DNA of 64,000 bases from Hymenobacter gelipurpurascens (GCF_900187375.1 NZ_FYEW01000003.1:1-64000), one strand, 5' to 3'; counted from the first letter of the stretch, positions 45,101 to 53,178 are shown. Numbers and translations: made by a program. The notes: generated from the letters alone by a model not told the origin.

Positions 45101-47011
45101 CTGTCGGTGGCCAATTTCCTGCCGCCCGGCGCCGTGGAGTTCGACCTTGTGGTGTTTGATGAAGCCAGTCAGGTGAAGCCCGTGGATGCTCTGGGCGCCA
45201 TTGCCCGCGGCAAGCAGCTGGTGGTAGTCGGCGACTCTAAGCAGTTGCCGCCCACCTCATTCTTTGATTCTTTGACGGGCAGCGGTGAGGAGGCTGACGA
45301 GGAAAATGTAACAGCTGATATCCAGAGTATTCTGGAGCTGTGCAAGGCTCGCCAGATGCCCGAGCGGATGCTGCGCTGGCACTACCGCAGTCTGCACCAA
45401 AGCCTGATTGCGGCTTCCAACCATCTGTTTTACGAAGATAAGCTGGTCATCTTCCCCAGTCCCGGCGGGCAGGGGCAGCTCGGGCTGGTGTACCATCATT
45501 TGGCTAACACCCACTACGAGCGCGGCACCACCCGCACCAACCCGCTGGAAGCCCAGGCCGTGGCCGAAGCGGTGCTACACCATGCCCGCACCACGCCGCG
45601 CCTCACGCTGGGGGTGGTAGCCTTCAGCACGGCTCAGCGGCAAGCAATTCAGGACGCGCTGGAGAAGCTGCGCCGCCAACACCCCGAAACGGAGGAATTC
45701 TTCAATCGCCACCCCCACGAGCCGTTTTTCGTCAAGAATCTGGAAAACGTACAGGGCGATGAGCGCGACGTAATTCTAATCAGCGTGGGCTACGGGCGCA
45801 CCAAGGAGAGCTACCTCACCATGAGCTTTGGGCCGCTGAACGGCGAAGGTGGCGAGCGGCGCCTGAACGTGCTCATCACGAGGGCCAAGCAGCGTTGCGA
45901 AATCTTCACTAACCTCACCGCCGACGACCTAGACCTGAGCCGTACACGTGCCAAAGGGGTGGCGGCCCTCAAAACCTTCCTCAACTTCGCCCAGCATGGC
46001 CGCCTGAACCAGAATGAGGAAACCGGGCGGGCCATGGAGTCGCCGTTTGAGGAGGCAGTATACCGCGCCCTCACAGCCCGGGGCTATCAGGTGCGGCCCC
46101 AGATCGGCAGCCAGGGCTTTTATATTGATCTGGCCGTAGTGGACCCCGACCAGCCCGGGCGCTACGTGTTGGGCATTGAGTGCGACGGGGCCATGTACCA
46201 CAGTGCTCGCTCGGCCCGCGACCGGGACCGGCTGCGCCAGCAGGTGCTGGAAGCCGTGGGCTGGCGCTTGCACCGCATCTGGAGCACAGACTGGTTTCGC
46301 AGCCCCGCTGCCGAAACCGAGCGTGCCATTCAGGCTATTGAAGAAGCCCGCCGCCTTGCCACCCTCGACGATTCTGATGAGCCGGAGGAAGTGGAAACGG
46401 CTGTAGTACCACTGGAACTTACTGGCATTGAGCGAGAAGAATCCCACGCCACCCCCGTTACCCTGGCCGAGCCCTACCAGATGGCGCAGCTGCCTGCCGC
46501 GGTAGGCCACCGGGAACTGCACCAGCACAGCCTAGGCCAGTTAGCCAACTGGCTTACTTCCGTTGTGCGCATCGAAAGCCCGGTGCATCTGGAAGAAGCT
46601 ACCCGCCGCTTGGCGCTGGCTAGCGGAGCCAGCCAGGTAGGAGCACGTATCCGGAAATCGGTACAGGATGCCGCCCTGCTGGCCCAAAACCTACGCCACT
46701 TGCGCCGCCAGGGCGACTTTTTGTGGGAAAATACCATGCAGCAACCGCCTCTCCGCGACCGAAGCAATCTGCCCACCATATCCCGCAAGCTGCCGTTCGT
46801 AGCTCCCGAGGAGCTAGCCCGCGCCCTGCGCACCGTAGTAGAGCAAAGCTTTGCTATTCCCCGCGAGGCCGTGTTTCTGCCTACTGTGCGCCTATTGGGC
46901 TTCAACCGCCTATCAGAGGAAATGCGTCAGCAGCTGGAGCCCGCCCTGGCTGGCCTACTGGAACGCGGCGAGGTGGAGGAAGTAAACGGCGTACTAAAAC
47001 CAACTGCTTGA
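42161..47011 (+). CDS. DUF4011 / superfamily 1 helicase / Vsr-like nuclease (DUF3320) multidomain protein
   Basis: A 1616-residue protein. It opens with a DUF4011 domain (RQELLDLGLRNPLLNFRLSK), then SF1 helicase motifs: Walker A GPPGTGKS (365-372), Walker B VVFDEASQ (Asp1000-Glu1001), and the late motifs VQGDERDVILISVGYG and NVLITRAKQRCEIF. A Vsr/PD-(D/E)xK-like nuclease follows (ESPFEEAVYRALTARGYQV, Asp1323 in YIDLAV, then IECDG 1339-1343), and the end has a DUF3320-like winged region. This order matches a single-gene antiphage candidate reported as DUF4011-helicase-Vsr (Hhe). It is flanked by housekeeping transporters rather than other defence genes, so an intrinsic DNA-repair role remains possible. 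Confidence 0.85.
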   Translation: MSADLFASSLATRLEASRQELLDLGLRNPLLNFRLSKAQGVAVVQEEAAAVYEMLVRQGKTMYFQAAPEPAKQKTSAEAVAPAALGHSASGMLEADETPATLLSASETLEGEEETAEPALETPLVKRPTEAERQALLTNNKLQTAESLAKLESRLLNTYYTARTSLEEQGVNILYLALGMLTWYEDSSSEEARRAPLVLVPVLLERGTAAERFKLRHTGAEVEGNLSLQAKLKASFGLSLPEWDEEAGVEAYLAVVAKAVQGLPRWQVEPGQIALGFFSFGKFMLYRDLDPANWPSEATLLDHSAIQALLGTDTGFQDAPPSLDDTAFLDTESAAHELHQVLDADSSQLLALLAVQEGRNLVVQGPPGTGKSQTIANLLAEAIGAGKKVLFVAEKMAALEVVKRRLDALGLGAACLELHSHKANKKALHEELKATLSLGRPATAALVEDQMAQLPRYRTALNNYALAVNAPLGHSRRTAQQVTGELLQLREENQGVELPRIPFPDLATWTDAKAAHAETLAAQLQAVLQKIGVPQQLLFWGSELTVLLPADQAALATQLREAQAALSTLQEAAKKLAEHLGLTMPAERTAAEQLLPAARHAQLAPPLAGMTVADSAWLQQVSTIQELLQAGVAYTALRQAHEATLLPEAWDQQLLSERASLLTAGDSWWNFLNGDYRRARKRLQSLWRGPLPKESDGLVVVIDAIHEASRHARTITDASGLGQQLFGTMNWQGLRSDWPRLMKAQQYLTLTHQRISRGELPTALLAYLQQGASPDHIMAPLAALETALAGQRTALQAVVEGLQLNEARRFGPNGRLQFQSFENQLEILASWAADLPALRASTEWNNVAASVQAEGLPELLTLAERWGPAARHLVGAVRQTWLEYLQKLAYEQPALRQFERTSHEETAARFRQADRDALYHHRVRAMRQHFEQLPHPQAGGQMLLLRNEFAKKTRHLPLRKLMQQAGRAVQAIKPIFMMSPLSVANFLPPGAVEFDLVVFDEASQVKPVDALGAIARGKQLVVVGDSKQLPPTSFFDSLTGSGEEADEENVTADIQSILELCKARQMPERMLRWHYRSLHQSLIAASNHLFYEDKLVIFPSPGGQGQLGLVYHHLANTHYERGTTRTNPLEAQAVAEAVLHHARTTPRLTLGVVAFSTAQRQAIQDALEKLRRQHPETEEFFNRHPHEPFFVKNLENVQGDERDVILISVGYGRTKESYLTMSFGPLNGEGGERRLNVLITRAKQRCEIFTNLTADDLDLSRTRAKGVAALKTFLNFAQHGRLNQNEETGRAMESPFEEAVYRALTARGYQVRPQIGSQGFYIDLAVVDPDQPGRYVLGIECDGAMYHSARSARDRDRLRQQVLEAVGWRLHRIWSTDWFRSPAAETERAIQAIEEARRLATLDDSDEPEEVETAVVPLELTGIEREESHATPVTLAEPYQMAQLPAAVGHRELHQHSLGQLANWLTSVVRIESPVHLEEATRRLALASGASQVGARIRKSVQDAALLAQNLRHLRRQGDFLWENTMQQPPLRDRSNLPTISRKLPFVAPEELARALRTVVEQSFAIPREAVFLPTVRLLGFNRLSEEMRQQLEPALAGLLERGEVEEVNGVLKPTA

Positions 47012-47091
47012 AGCAGGCCTAGGCCAGTCGCTTCTATTTGATAAGGTCCTTCGTGGGGTTCAGGATGATGTGCCTCTTTACTTCATTCCCA

Positions 47092-48051
47092 TTACTTCGC
47101 CCGATGAATAATGGCTACACTGATCAGAATAATCAGCATGCCCAGCAGGTGCCAGAGGTTAAACTGTTCGCCATCCAGCAGGCCCCAGCCCAAGGCCATT
47201 ATCGGGACCAGGTAGGTATTGGAGGCGGCAAACAGAGCCGTGGAGCTTTGGATGAGCTTGTTAAACAGCACCATGGCTACGGCTGTGCTCATGGTGGCCA
47301 GCAGCGCAATGTAGCCGAAGGCCGTCCAGGCGCCGGGTACGGTGGCTAGCTTATGCAGGAACTGGGTGCCCAGCAGCAGGTAGGCTAGGGCTGGTCCGCC
47401 AATAAACAGGAGCAGCAACCCCGTGACAGCCAGCGCCGGAATGCCACTGAAATGGTGCTTGATGATGTTGACACTGAAGCCGTAGCCCAGCGTAGCCAGC
47501 ACAATATAAAGGCCATACCACGCATTGCTCTCGCCGCTCGGCGTGGCATCGCCACCGCTGCCGCCTAGCAGCATCAGCACCACGGTACCAGCCAGGCCTA
47601 GGCCTATCCCAAACACGCGTAGGCCAGTCAGTTTCTGCCCAAAGAAAGCGGCCCCAACCACCAGCGTAAATACAGCCGTAAGGGCATTCAGGACCCCCGC
47701 CAGGCCAGACGCCATCCGGGTTTCGGCATAAGCAAACAGGAAGGCCGGAATGAGGGTGCCCACCACGCCGCTCAGCACCAGCCATTTGAACCGGCTGCGC
47801 TCTACTTTGCCAATATGCTTTAGGGCAAACGGCAGCAGCAGAATAGCCGCTACACTCACCCGGGCCGCGCCCAGCTCCACCGCCGAAAACACCACCAGCC
47901 CTTTCTTCATCAGAATGAAAGAAGTACCCCAAATAGTGGCCAGCACCAGCAGCAGAACCCAAGCCGACGCCGGCGTGCGATGAGGTGGAGGCCCCGCAAC
48001 CGCTGGCTGAGCAGGAGCAGAGGTAACGGCCGGGGCAGGGGAGGAGGGCAT
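47092..48051 (-). CDS. EamA/DMT family transporter
   Basis: A 319-residue ten-helix drug/metabolite-type permease with two EamA repeats: ASAWVLLLVLATIWGTSFILMKKGL opens the first, SNAWYGLYIVLATLGYGFSVNIIKHHFSG opens the second, and NTYLVPIMALGWGLLDGE lies near the end. The N-terminal ~25 residues are Pro/Ala-rich and non-conserved, so the true start could lie later. Substrate unknown; the family exports amino acids or nucleobases or imports metabolites. A REP-like palindrome separates it from dusB. Confidence 0.85.
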   Translation of the reverse strand: MPSSPAPAVTSAPAQPAVAGPPPHRTPASAWVLLLVLATIWGTSFILMKKGLVVFSAVELGAARVSVAAILLLPFALKHIGKVERSRFKWLVLSGVVGTLIPAFLFAYAETRMASGLAGVLNALTAVFTLVVGAAFFGQKLTGLRVFGIGLGLAGTVVLMLLGGSGGDATPSGESNAWYGLYIVLATLGYGFSVNIIKHHFSGIPALAVTGLLLLFIGGPALAYLLLGTQFLHKLATVPGAWTAFGYIALLATMSTAVAMVLFNKLIQSSTALFAASNTYLVPIMALGWGLLDGEQFNLWHLLGMLIILISVAIIHRAK

Positions 48052-48114
48052 GTGGGGCTGGGTGGTGATAGAGCGAAGGGAGGGGAGAACGAGAAAAGAG
48101 AAAGAGCCGCAAAA

Positions 48115-48217
48115 AGACCGTCATGCTGAGCGCAGTCGAAGCATCTCTACCGCTTCGTCCTCACGATTGAGTTAGCCAGCGGTAGAGATGCTTCGACTGC
48201 GCTCAGCATGACGGTCT
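48115..48217. repeat. REP-like extragenic palindrome, family B (GTCATGCTGAGC...GTCGAAGCATC)
   Basis: Two 40-bp perfect inverted arms (48115-48154 and 48178-48217) around a 23-bp centre. The arms include GTCATGCTGAGCGCAGTCGA. It lies between the same-strand genes dusB and the DMT transporter. A second member is at 61466-61578. Confidence 0.8.
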
Positions 48218-48226
48218 AATTAAATC

Positions 48227-49216
48227 CTAGCCCACCAGAATCGGCTCGGCGGCAATGATTTCGTCCATGATGCCGTGGATTTCTGCCGGGTCGTTGCTGT
48301 CTACTAGGCGGGTGCGCCACTGGCGGGCTCCTTCCAGGCCCCGGAAGTACTGGGCGTAGTGGCGGCGCATTTCAAACACACCGGCACGGGGGCCTTTCCA
48401 TTCTAGGCTTTTTTCGAAGTGGAAGCGGCAGGCTTGCACGCGCTCTTCTACCGTGGGTGGCGGCAGGAGCTGACCCGTGGCAGCGTAGTGCTTCACCTCC
48501 CGGAAAATCCAGGGGTAACCGATGGCGGCTCGGCCAATCATCACACCATCTACGCCGTAGCGGTTTTTATACTCCACGGCTTTCTGGGGCGAATCGATGT
48601 CGCCGTTGCCGAAGATGGGGATTTTGATGCGCGGGTTGTTCTTGATGCGGCCAATCAGGTCCCAGTCAGCGTCGCCTTTGTACATCTGCACGCGGGTGCG
48701 GCCGTGCACCGTCAGAGCCTCAATCCCGATATCCTGCAGGCGCTCGGCTACGTCTTCCACGTTCTTGGTAGAGTCGTCCCAGCCCAAGCGGGTTTTTACC
48801 GTCACGGGCAGGTGCGTGGCCTTTACAACGGCCGAGGTCATTTCCACCATCTTGGGGATGTCGCGGAGCAGAGCGGCACCGGCGCCGCGACAGGCCACCT
48901 GTTTCACGGGGCAGCCGTAGTTGATATCGATGAGGTCGGGGCCGGCTTCGGTGCTGATGCGGGCGCACTCGCCCATTGTCTCCACATCGGAGCCAAACAG
49001 CTGAATGCCGATGGGCCGCTCGTAGTCGAACACATCCAGTTTCTGGCGGCTTTTAGCGGCCGCCCGAATGAGTCCTTCCGAAGAAATAAACTCGGTATAC
49101 ATCAAATCGGCGCCTCCTTCCTTGCACACGGCCCGGAACGGAGGGTCCGAAACGTCCTCCATGGGGGCAAGCAACAACGGGAAATCGGGCAGGGCAATAT
49201 TGCGGATGTGTACCAC
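48227..49216 (-). CDS. dusB: tRNA-dihydrouridine synthase DusB
   Basis: A 329-residue FMN enzyme that reduces uridine in tRNA D-loops. LLAPMEDVSDPPFRAVCKEGGAD is the FMN-binding start; the catalytic Cys102 is in DINYGCPVKQV; TVKTRLGWD, TVHGRTRVQMYKG and IFGNGDIDSP/MIGRAAIGYPWIF complete the TIM barrel signature. The length matches DusB. A TAAATTTG box on the minus strand lies 25 bases before the start codon and is the likely promoter. Confidence 0.95.
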   Translation of the reverse strand: MVHIRNIALPDFPLLLAPMEDVSDPPFRAVCKEGGADLMYTEFISSEGLIRAAAKSRQKLDVFDYERPIGIQLFGSDVETMGECARISTEAGPDLIDINYGCPVKQVACRGAGAALLRDIPKMVEMTSAVVKATHLPVTVKTRLGWDDSTKNVEDVAERLQDIGIEALTVHGRTRVQMYKGDADWDLIGRIKNNPRIKIPIFGNGDIDSPQKAVEYKNRYGVDGVMIGRAAIGYPWIFREVKHYAATGQLLPPPTVEERVQACRFHFEKSLEWKGPRAGVFEMRRHYAQYFRGLEGARQWRTRLVDSNDPAEIHGIMDEIIAAEPILVG

Positions 49217-49240
49217 GGCAGGCTATTCTAGTATTTTGCG

Positions 49241-49248
49241 CAAATTTA
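49241..49248 (-). promoter_or_regulatory. TAAATTTG -7 box for dusB
   Basis: The plus strand reads CAAATTTA, an exact minus-strand match to TAnnTTTG, 25 bases before the start. It lies in the short 57-bp gap shared with the divergent CPBP protease gene. Confidence 0.5.
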
Positions 49249-49273
49249 CGACACTTCCAACTCTTACCACCCT

Positions 49274-50320
49274 ATGAAAGGTTTCGTCTCCAGCCGGTTG
49301 CATCCCCTTGCCAACCTGGCGCTGCTCCTGGTGCTGCTGGTAGCGACCTTCAGCCTGTCGATGTTGCTGATAGCCGTTTGCAGCAATTTGCTGTTCGGCG
49401 TAGGCCTCTTAGAGATTGGCAACGTGCAGCAATCTCCGCAGTATTATCCGAACGGTTGGGGCATTTCGATGCTTAGCCAGGGATTGTTGCTGCTGGGTGC
49501 ATTTGGTGGAGCTGCCATGGTAATGGCTTCTTTGACAGGGTTTAAGCTGGCTGATTATTTTGCGCCGCGTAGGCCAGTGCCCTTCTGGTGGCTGCTGGCG
49601 GCGATGGTCCTGATTATAGCCAGTCTGCCCTTTATGTCGGGGCTGATTGACTGGAACGCGCACGTGCATTTTCCGGCGTTCCTGCACGATTGGGAAGTGA
49701 AGGCCAGAGAGCTGGAAGAAAAGGCCCAGGTCATTACGCGGTTTCTCACTCGTTTCACCTCGTTCAGCCGGTTTTTAGTTGCCCTGCTGGTTATTGCCGT
49801 AGTGCCGGCCGTAAGCGAGGAGCTGTTTTTCCGGGGTGTGGTGCAGCGCAACCTCGTGCAGTGGGTGGGCCGGCATGGTGGCATCTGGCTGGCGGCGGCT
49901 ATTTTCAGTGCCATCCACTTTCAGTTTCTGGGGTTTGTGCCTCGCTTTGTGCTAGGCCTGGTGCTGGGCTATTTGTATGAGTGGAGTGGCAACATTCTGG
50001 TGCCTATGGCGGCCCACTTCACCCAGAATGCCTTCCAGATAGTGCTGCTCTACATTCAGCAGCGGCAGTGGTCGGCTACCGCCTTCGACCCCGACTCCAC
50101 GCAGGCGCTGCCCTGGCCTATGATGCTGCTTTCCCTAATCTTTTGCGCGGCTTTGTTATGGGTACTGCGCCGCTATATGCAGGCGCCGCAAGCCGACGAG
50201 CTGCCCACCGAAATGCACACGCTCAGCAGTGGAGGCATTGCCGTAGCCTCCCCCGAAACGCCCACTGCCGCCCGCACCCTCAGCCACCACGGCGTAGATA
50301 TCACCCGCGAAAATAAATAA
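49274..50320 (+). CDS. CPBP family intramembrane metalloprotease
   Basis: A 348-residue membrane protein with about eight helices. The active site is readable: SEELFFRG (Glu182-Glu183 and Arg187), FSAIHFQFLGFVPRF and MAAHFTQN supply the conserved His residues. CPBP (Abi/Rce1-like) proteases cleave substrates inside the membrane; bacterial members often process peptides or modulate envelope proteins. An extra helix pair and loop (GLIDWNAHVHFPAFLHDWEVKARELEEKAQ) precede the core. The last ~40 residues are a soluble tail. Confidence 0.88.
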   Translation: MKGFVSSRLHPLANLALLLVLLVATFSLSMLLIAVCSNLLFGVGLLEIGNVQQSPQYYPNGWGISMLSQGLLLLGAFGGAAMVMASLTGFKLADYFAPRRPVPFWWLLAAMVLIIASLPFMSGLIDWNAHVHFPAFLHDWEVKARELEEKAQVITRFLTRFTSFSRFLVALLVIAVVPAVSEELFFRGVVQRNLVQWVGRHGGIWLAAAIFSAIHFQFLGFVPRFVLGLVLGYLYEWSGNILVPMAAHFTQNAFQIVLLYIQQRQWSATAFDPDSTQALPWPMMLLSLIFCAALLWVLRRYMQAPQADELPTEMHTLSSGGIAVASPETPTAARTLSHHGVDITRENK

Positions 50321-50469
50321 GGAGCTATTCTATAGTGGCCTAGCGGCAACGCGTACGCCACTCTGGGTTTTGCTTTGCCCCCATAACTCTCCAATCTCCC
50401 TCGTCCTTGCCCACTTCTTCCGCCCCCATTCCTTCCCCGGCCACCGAACCCGCGGCTGGTAAGCCGCCC

Positions 50470-51357
50470 ATGTCCAATCTGGCGCAACGCATCATCTTCG
50501 GCCTCATTGGGGCGGCCATGTTGCTGGGCAGCGTGTGGTATAGCTCCTGGACGTTTGCGCTGTTCTTCGCGGCCGTGCAGGCCAAGATGCTCATGGAGTT
50601 TTACCGGATGATGCAGAAGGCAGGTTATAAGCCGGCAGCATTGTTGGGCGGGAGTATTAGTGTTTTACTGTTCATCGGCGCGTTTGCAGTAGTAAGCATA
50701 AAAAATGTTGCTGGTTCAAGCGACCCTGCCTTTCACATAGTAGCCAGCAATGCAGTGCGCTTTGCTGGTCCTATGCTACTAGGCATTATCTTGTTGTTGC
50801 CAGTTATCTTGATTCTGCGGGAAATGTATGCCTGGCCGCGAGAAAATCAGCCGTTTGCGCCCTTTTCCAATGTGGGGGTAGCACTGCTAGGCCTGCTCTA
50901 CGTGAGCTTGCCGATGAGCTTGCTGAATCTGGTGGCCTTTAGTGGTGGGGCCAGCTACGACTACCGCCGCATCTTCGCGCTGTTGCTGCTGGTATGGTCG
51001 TCGGATATTGGGGCATACGCAGCGGGCAAAACCTTCGGCAAGCACAAGCTGGCCCCAAAAATCTCACCCGGCAAAACCTGGGAAGGCGCCATCGGGGGCT
51101 TCCTGCTGACGCTGGCCATGGGCTGGGCGCTGGGCTACTTGCTGCCGGAGCTTTCCTTGGCCTACCGCCTGGTGGTGGCAGGCGTAGTGGCCGTATTCGG
51201 CCCGCTCGGCGACTTAGCTGAGTCTATGCTCAAGCGCAGCGTCGATGTGAAAGACTCCGGTAAAATTATGCCCGGCCATGGCGGATTACTCGACCGGTTC
51301 GATGCGTTTCTGTTTATTCTGCCGGTGCTGGCGCTGCTACAGCTGGTGTTTGGCTAG
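50470..51357 (+). CDS. cdsA: phosphatidate cytidylyltransferase CdsA
   Basis: A 295-residue membrane enzyme making CDP-diacylglycerol from phosphatidate and CTP. The CDS signature near the C-terminus is clear: SMLKRSVDVKDSGKIMPGHGGLLDRFDAFLF. Seven to eight helices are visible. I choose the ATG at 50470 (MSNLAQRIIFG), the usual family start; a TTG at 50407 would add a Pro/Ser/Ala-rich leader of 21 residues and cannot be excluded. It works upstream of psd (53179) in phosphatidylethanolamine synthesis, with gdhA in between. The TAG stop overlaps TAGGCCAC. Confidence 0.92.
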   Translation: MSNLAQRIIFGLIGAAMLLGSVWYSSWTFALFFAAVQAKMLMEFYRMMQKAGYKPAALLGGSISVLLFIGAFAVVSIKNVAGSSDPAFHIVASNAVRFAGPMLLGIILLLPVILILREMYAWPRENQPFAPFSNVGVALLGLLYVSLPMSLLNLVAFSGGASYDYRRIFALLLLVWSSDIGAYAAGKTFGKHKLAPKISPGKTWEGAIGGFLLTLAMGWALGYLLPELSLAYRLVVAGVVAVFGPLGDLAESMLKRSVDVKDSGKIMPGHGGLLDRFDAFLFILPVLALLQLVFG

Positions 51358-51386
51358 GCCACTTCCATAACGTTCACAGTGTATTT

Positions 51387-51423
51387 TAAAAAGCCCGCAG
51401 ATAGGTTTCTGCGGGCTTTTCTG
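51387..51423 (+). terminator. terminator after cdsA
   Basis: AAAAGCCCGCAG (51389-51400) pairs with CTGCGGGCTTTT (51409-51420), with T-rich sequence after. Confidence 0.85.
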
Positions 51424-51541
51424 TATTCATTAGGGAAGTAATATAAATAGTAGCCAGACTAACGCGTGTTTGGTGCTGTTTTTGTGCCTGCGAGTGGCCT
51501 AAGAGTAGGGCTAGGCCAGCATGCACCCCACCCGGTTCGCC

Positions 51542-51570
51542 TTGCGTATGGCATAAACCTACTACCTTTG
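51542..51570 (+). promoter_or_regulatory. promoter for glutamate dehydrogenase: TTG-N18-TACCTTTG
   Basis: TTG (51542-51544) and TACCTTTG (51563-51570) are spaced by 18 bases, the Bacteroidota -33/-7 arrangement, and precede the gdhA start by ~86 bases. Upstream, 51424-51541 holds only an inverted pair of the GGCCTA motif (51495-51517). Confidence 0.6.
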
Positions 51571-51656
51571 ACCACCTGATTTTGTGCGCGACAACGGGCT
51601 CCCACCGCCTTTCGTCGCCGTTTTTATTTCCTCACCCACCCCAACCCTAACCCCGT

Positions 51657-52946
51657 ATGGCTGCCACCACGGTGTACAAAGAACCGGCTCCTCGCGTAGA
51701 TGCCGAAAATCCCCTCGAGTCCATGATGTCGCGTTTCAACGTGGCCACGGAAATTCTGGGTCTCGATGACGAAACCTACAACGTCCTCAAAGCCCCCGAC
51801 AAGCAGGTAATTGTGCACATCCCTGTCACAATGGACAATGGCAAAGTGCGCGTATTTGAAGGCTACCGCGTGGTGCACAACACCATTCTGGGTCCTTCGA
51901 AAGGCGGCATCCGCTACGATAAGAATGTGCACCTGGATGAGGTGAAGGCCCTGGCCGCCTGGATGACGTGGAAGTGCGCTGTAGTTGACTTGCCTTATGG
52001 CGGTGCCAAAGGCGGTATCATCTGCGACCCCACTACCATGAGCGCCGGCGAAATTGAGCGCCTCACCCGTGGCTATACCCTGGCCATGAAAGACGTTTTT
52101 GGCCCCGACCGCGACATTCCAGCTCCTGATATGGGTACTGGCCCCCGCGAAATGGCGTGGCTGATGGATGAGTTCTCCAAAACCGTAGGCGCTACCTCAC
52201 CTGCTGTTGTAACCGGCAAGCCCTTGGTAATGGGCGGCTCATTGGGCCGCACAGAGGCTACGGGGCGTGGCGTGATGGTATCGGCGCTGGCCGCTATGAA
52301 GAAGTTGGGCATGGATCCACACCAAGCATCGGCCGCTGTGCAGGGCTTCGGCAACGTGGGCACCTGGGCCGCCAAGCTGCTCAGTGAGCAAGGCGTAAAA
52401 ATCAAGTGCATTTCTGACATCAGTGGCGCTTATTGGAACGATAACGGCATCAACATTGATGAAGCCGTGGCCTACAAAAATGCCCACAAAGGCCGCCTCG
52501 ACGGCTTCAACGGTGCTACACTCATGGATGACGCCGACGACCTGCTCACGTCTGAGGTAGACGTGCTGGTGCCTGCGGCGGTAGAAGATGTTATCACGGA
52601 GCACAACGCGCACGACATTAAAGCCAAGCTGATTGTGGAAGGTGCCAACGGCCCGACTTCGGCCTCCGCTGACCCTATTATCAATGAGAAGGGTATTATG
52701 GTGGTACCGGATATTCTGGCCAACTCGGGCGGCGTAACGGTGTCCTACTTCGAGTGGGTGCAAAACCGCCAAGGCTTCAAATGGACCGAGGAAATGGTGA
52801 CCGAGCGCGCCGACCGGATCATGAACGATGCCTTTGAGAAAGTGTACGCCACCAGCCAGAAGTACAACATCCCGATGCGCATTGCGGCCTACGTGGTAGC
52901 TATTGATAAAGTAGCCCAGACGTACAAGTTCCGTGGCGGTTTCTAG
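51657..52946 (+). CDS. gdhA: glutamate dehydrogenase
   Basis: A 429-residue NAD(P)-dependent enzyme interconverting glutamate and 2-oxoglutarate plus ammonia. Active-site lysines are Lys106 (WMTWKCAVVDLPYGG) and Lys118 (GGAKGGI); PAPDMGTGPREMAWLMDEF carries the catalytic Asp region; AVQGFGNVGTWAA is the Rossmann motif; the C-terminal RIAAYVVAIDKVA helix matches GdhA/RocG types. The 429-residue length places it with catabolic hexameric glutamate dehydrogenases. It has its own promoter. The TAG stop overlaps TCTAGGCCAG. Confidence 0.94.
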   Translation: MAATTVYKEPAPRVDAENPLESMMSRFNVATEILGLDDETYNVLKAPDKQVIVHIPVTMDNGKVRVFEGYRVVHNTILGPSKGGIRYDKNVHLDEVKALAAWMTWKCAVVDLPYGGAKGGIICDPTTMSAGEIERLTRGYTLAMKDVFGPDRDIPAPDMGTGPREMAWLMDEFSKTVGATSPAVVTGKPLVMGGSLGRTEATGRGVMVSALAAMKKLGMDPHQASAAVQGFGNVGTWAAKLLSEQGVKIKCISDISGAYWNDNGINIDEAVAYKNAHKGRLDGFNGATLMDDADDLLTSEVDVLVPAAVEDVITEHNAHDIKAKLIVEGANGPTSASADPIINEKGIMVVPDILANSGGVTVSYFEWVQNRQGFKWTEEMVTERADRIMNDAFEKVYATSQKYNIPMRIAAYVVAIDKVAQTYKFRGGF

Positions 52947-53020
52947 GCCAGTTCCAGCAACCAACTGCTTTTAAAAGGAAGCGTTTTTGGTAGCTAACTG
53001 GGCTGTGAGCCCGAACTAAC

Positions 53021-53062
53021 TATATTTGTTTCCGGATAGCCCGGGCCGGTGGCTCGGGCTAT
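53021..53062 (+). promoter_or_regulatory. TATATTTG box and start-proximal hairpin upstream of psd
   Basis: TATATTTG (53021-53028) matches TAnnTTTG. Right after it, GATAGCCCGGGCC and GGCTCGGGCTATC (53034-53062) form a hairpin that would either open the psd transcript or end the gdhA transcript. Confidence 0.4.
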
Positions 53063-53178
53063 CTTTATGCAAGTAGGCAAGTCGTTTCCTTCATGGAATC
53101 ATCCGTCTGCTGGGCTCTGTTTCTGGAAAAAGCGTCTGAAGAAGCGAAATTCACGTATTCAGCGCAAATCAGTGATTT

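Noticed and set aside
47012..48226. Defence island around the DUF4011 helicase
   Set aside because: The neighbours are a permease, a DMT transporter and dusB; no methylase, toxin, reverse transcriptase or integrase is nearby.
48419..49231. 270-codon open frame on the plus strand opposite dusB
   Set aside because: It mirrors dusB almost exactly; the product has no recognisable motif, whereas dusB has complete family signatures.
52239..52964. 241-codon open frame on the minus strand opposite gdhA
   Set aside because: Shadow of gdhA; no domain and no promoter of its own.
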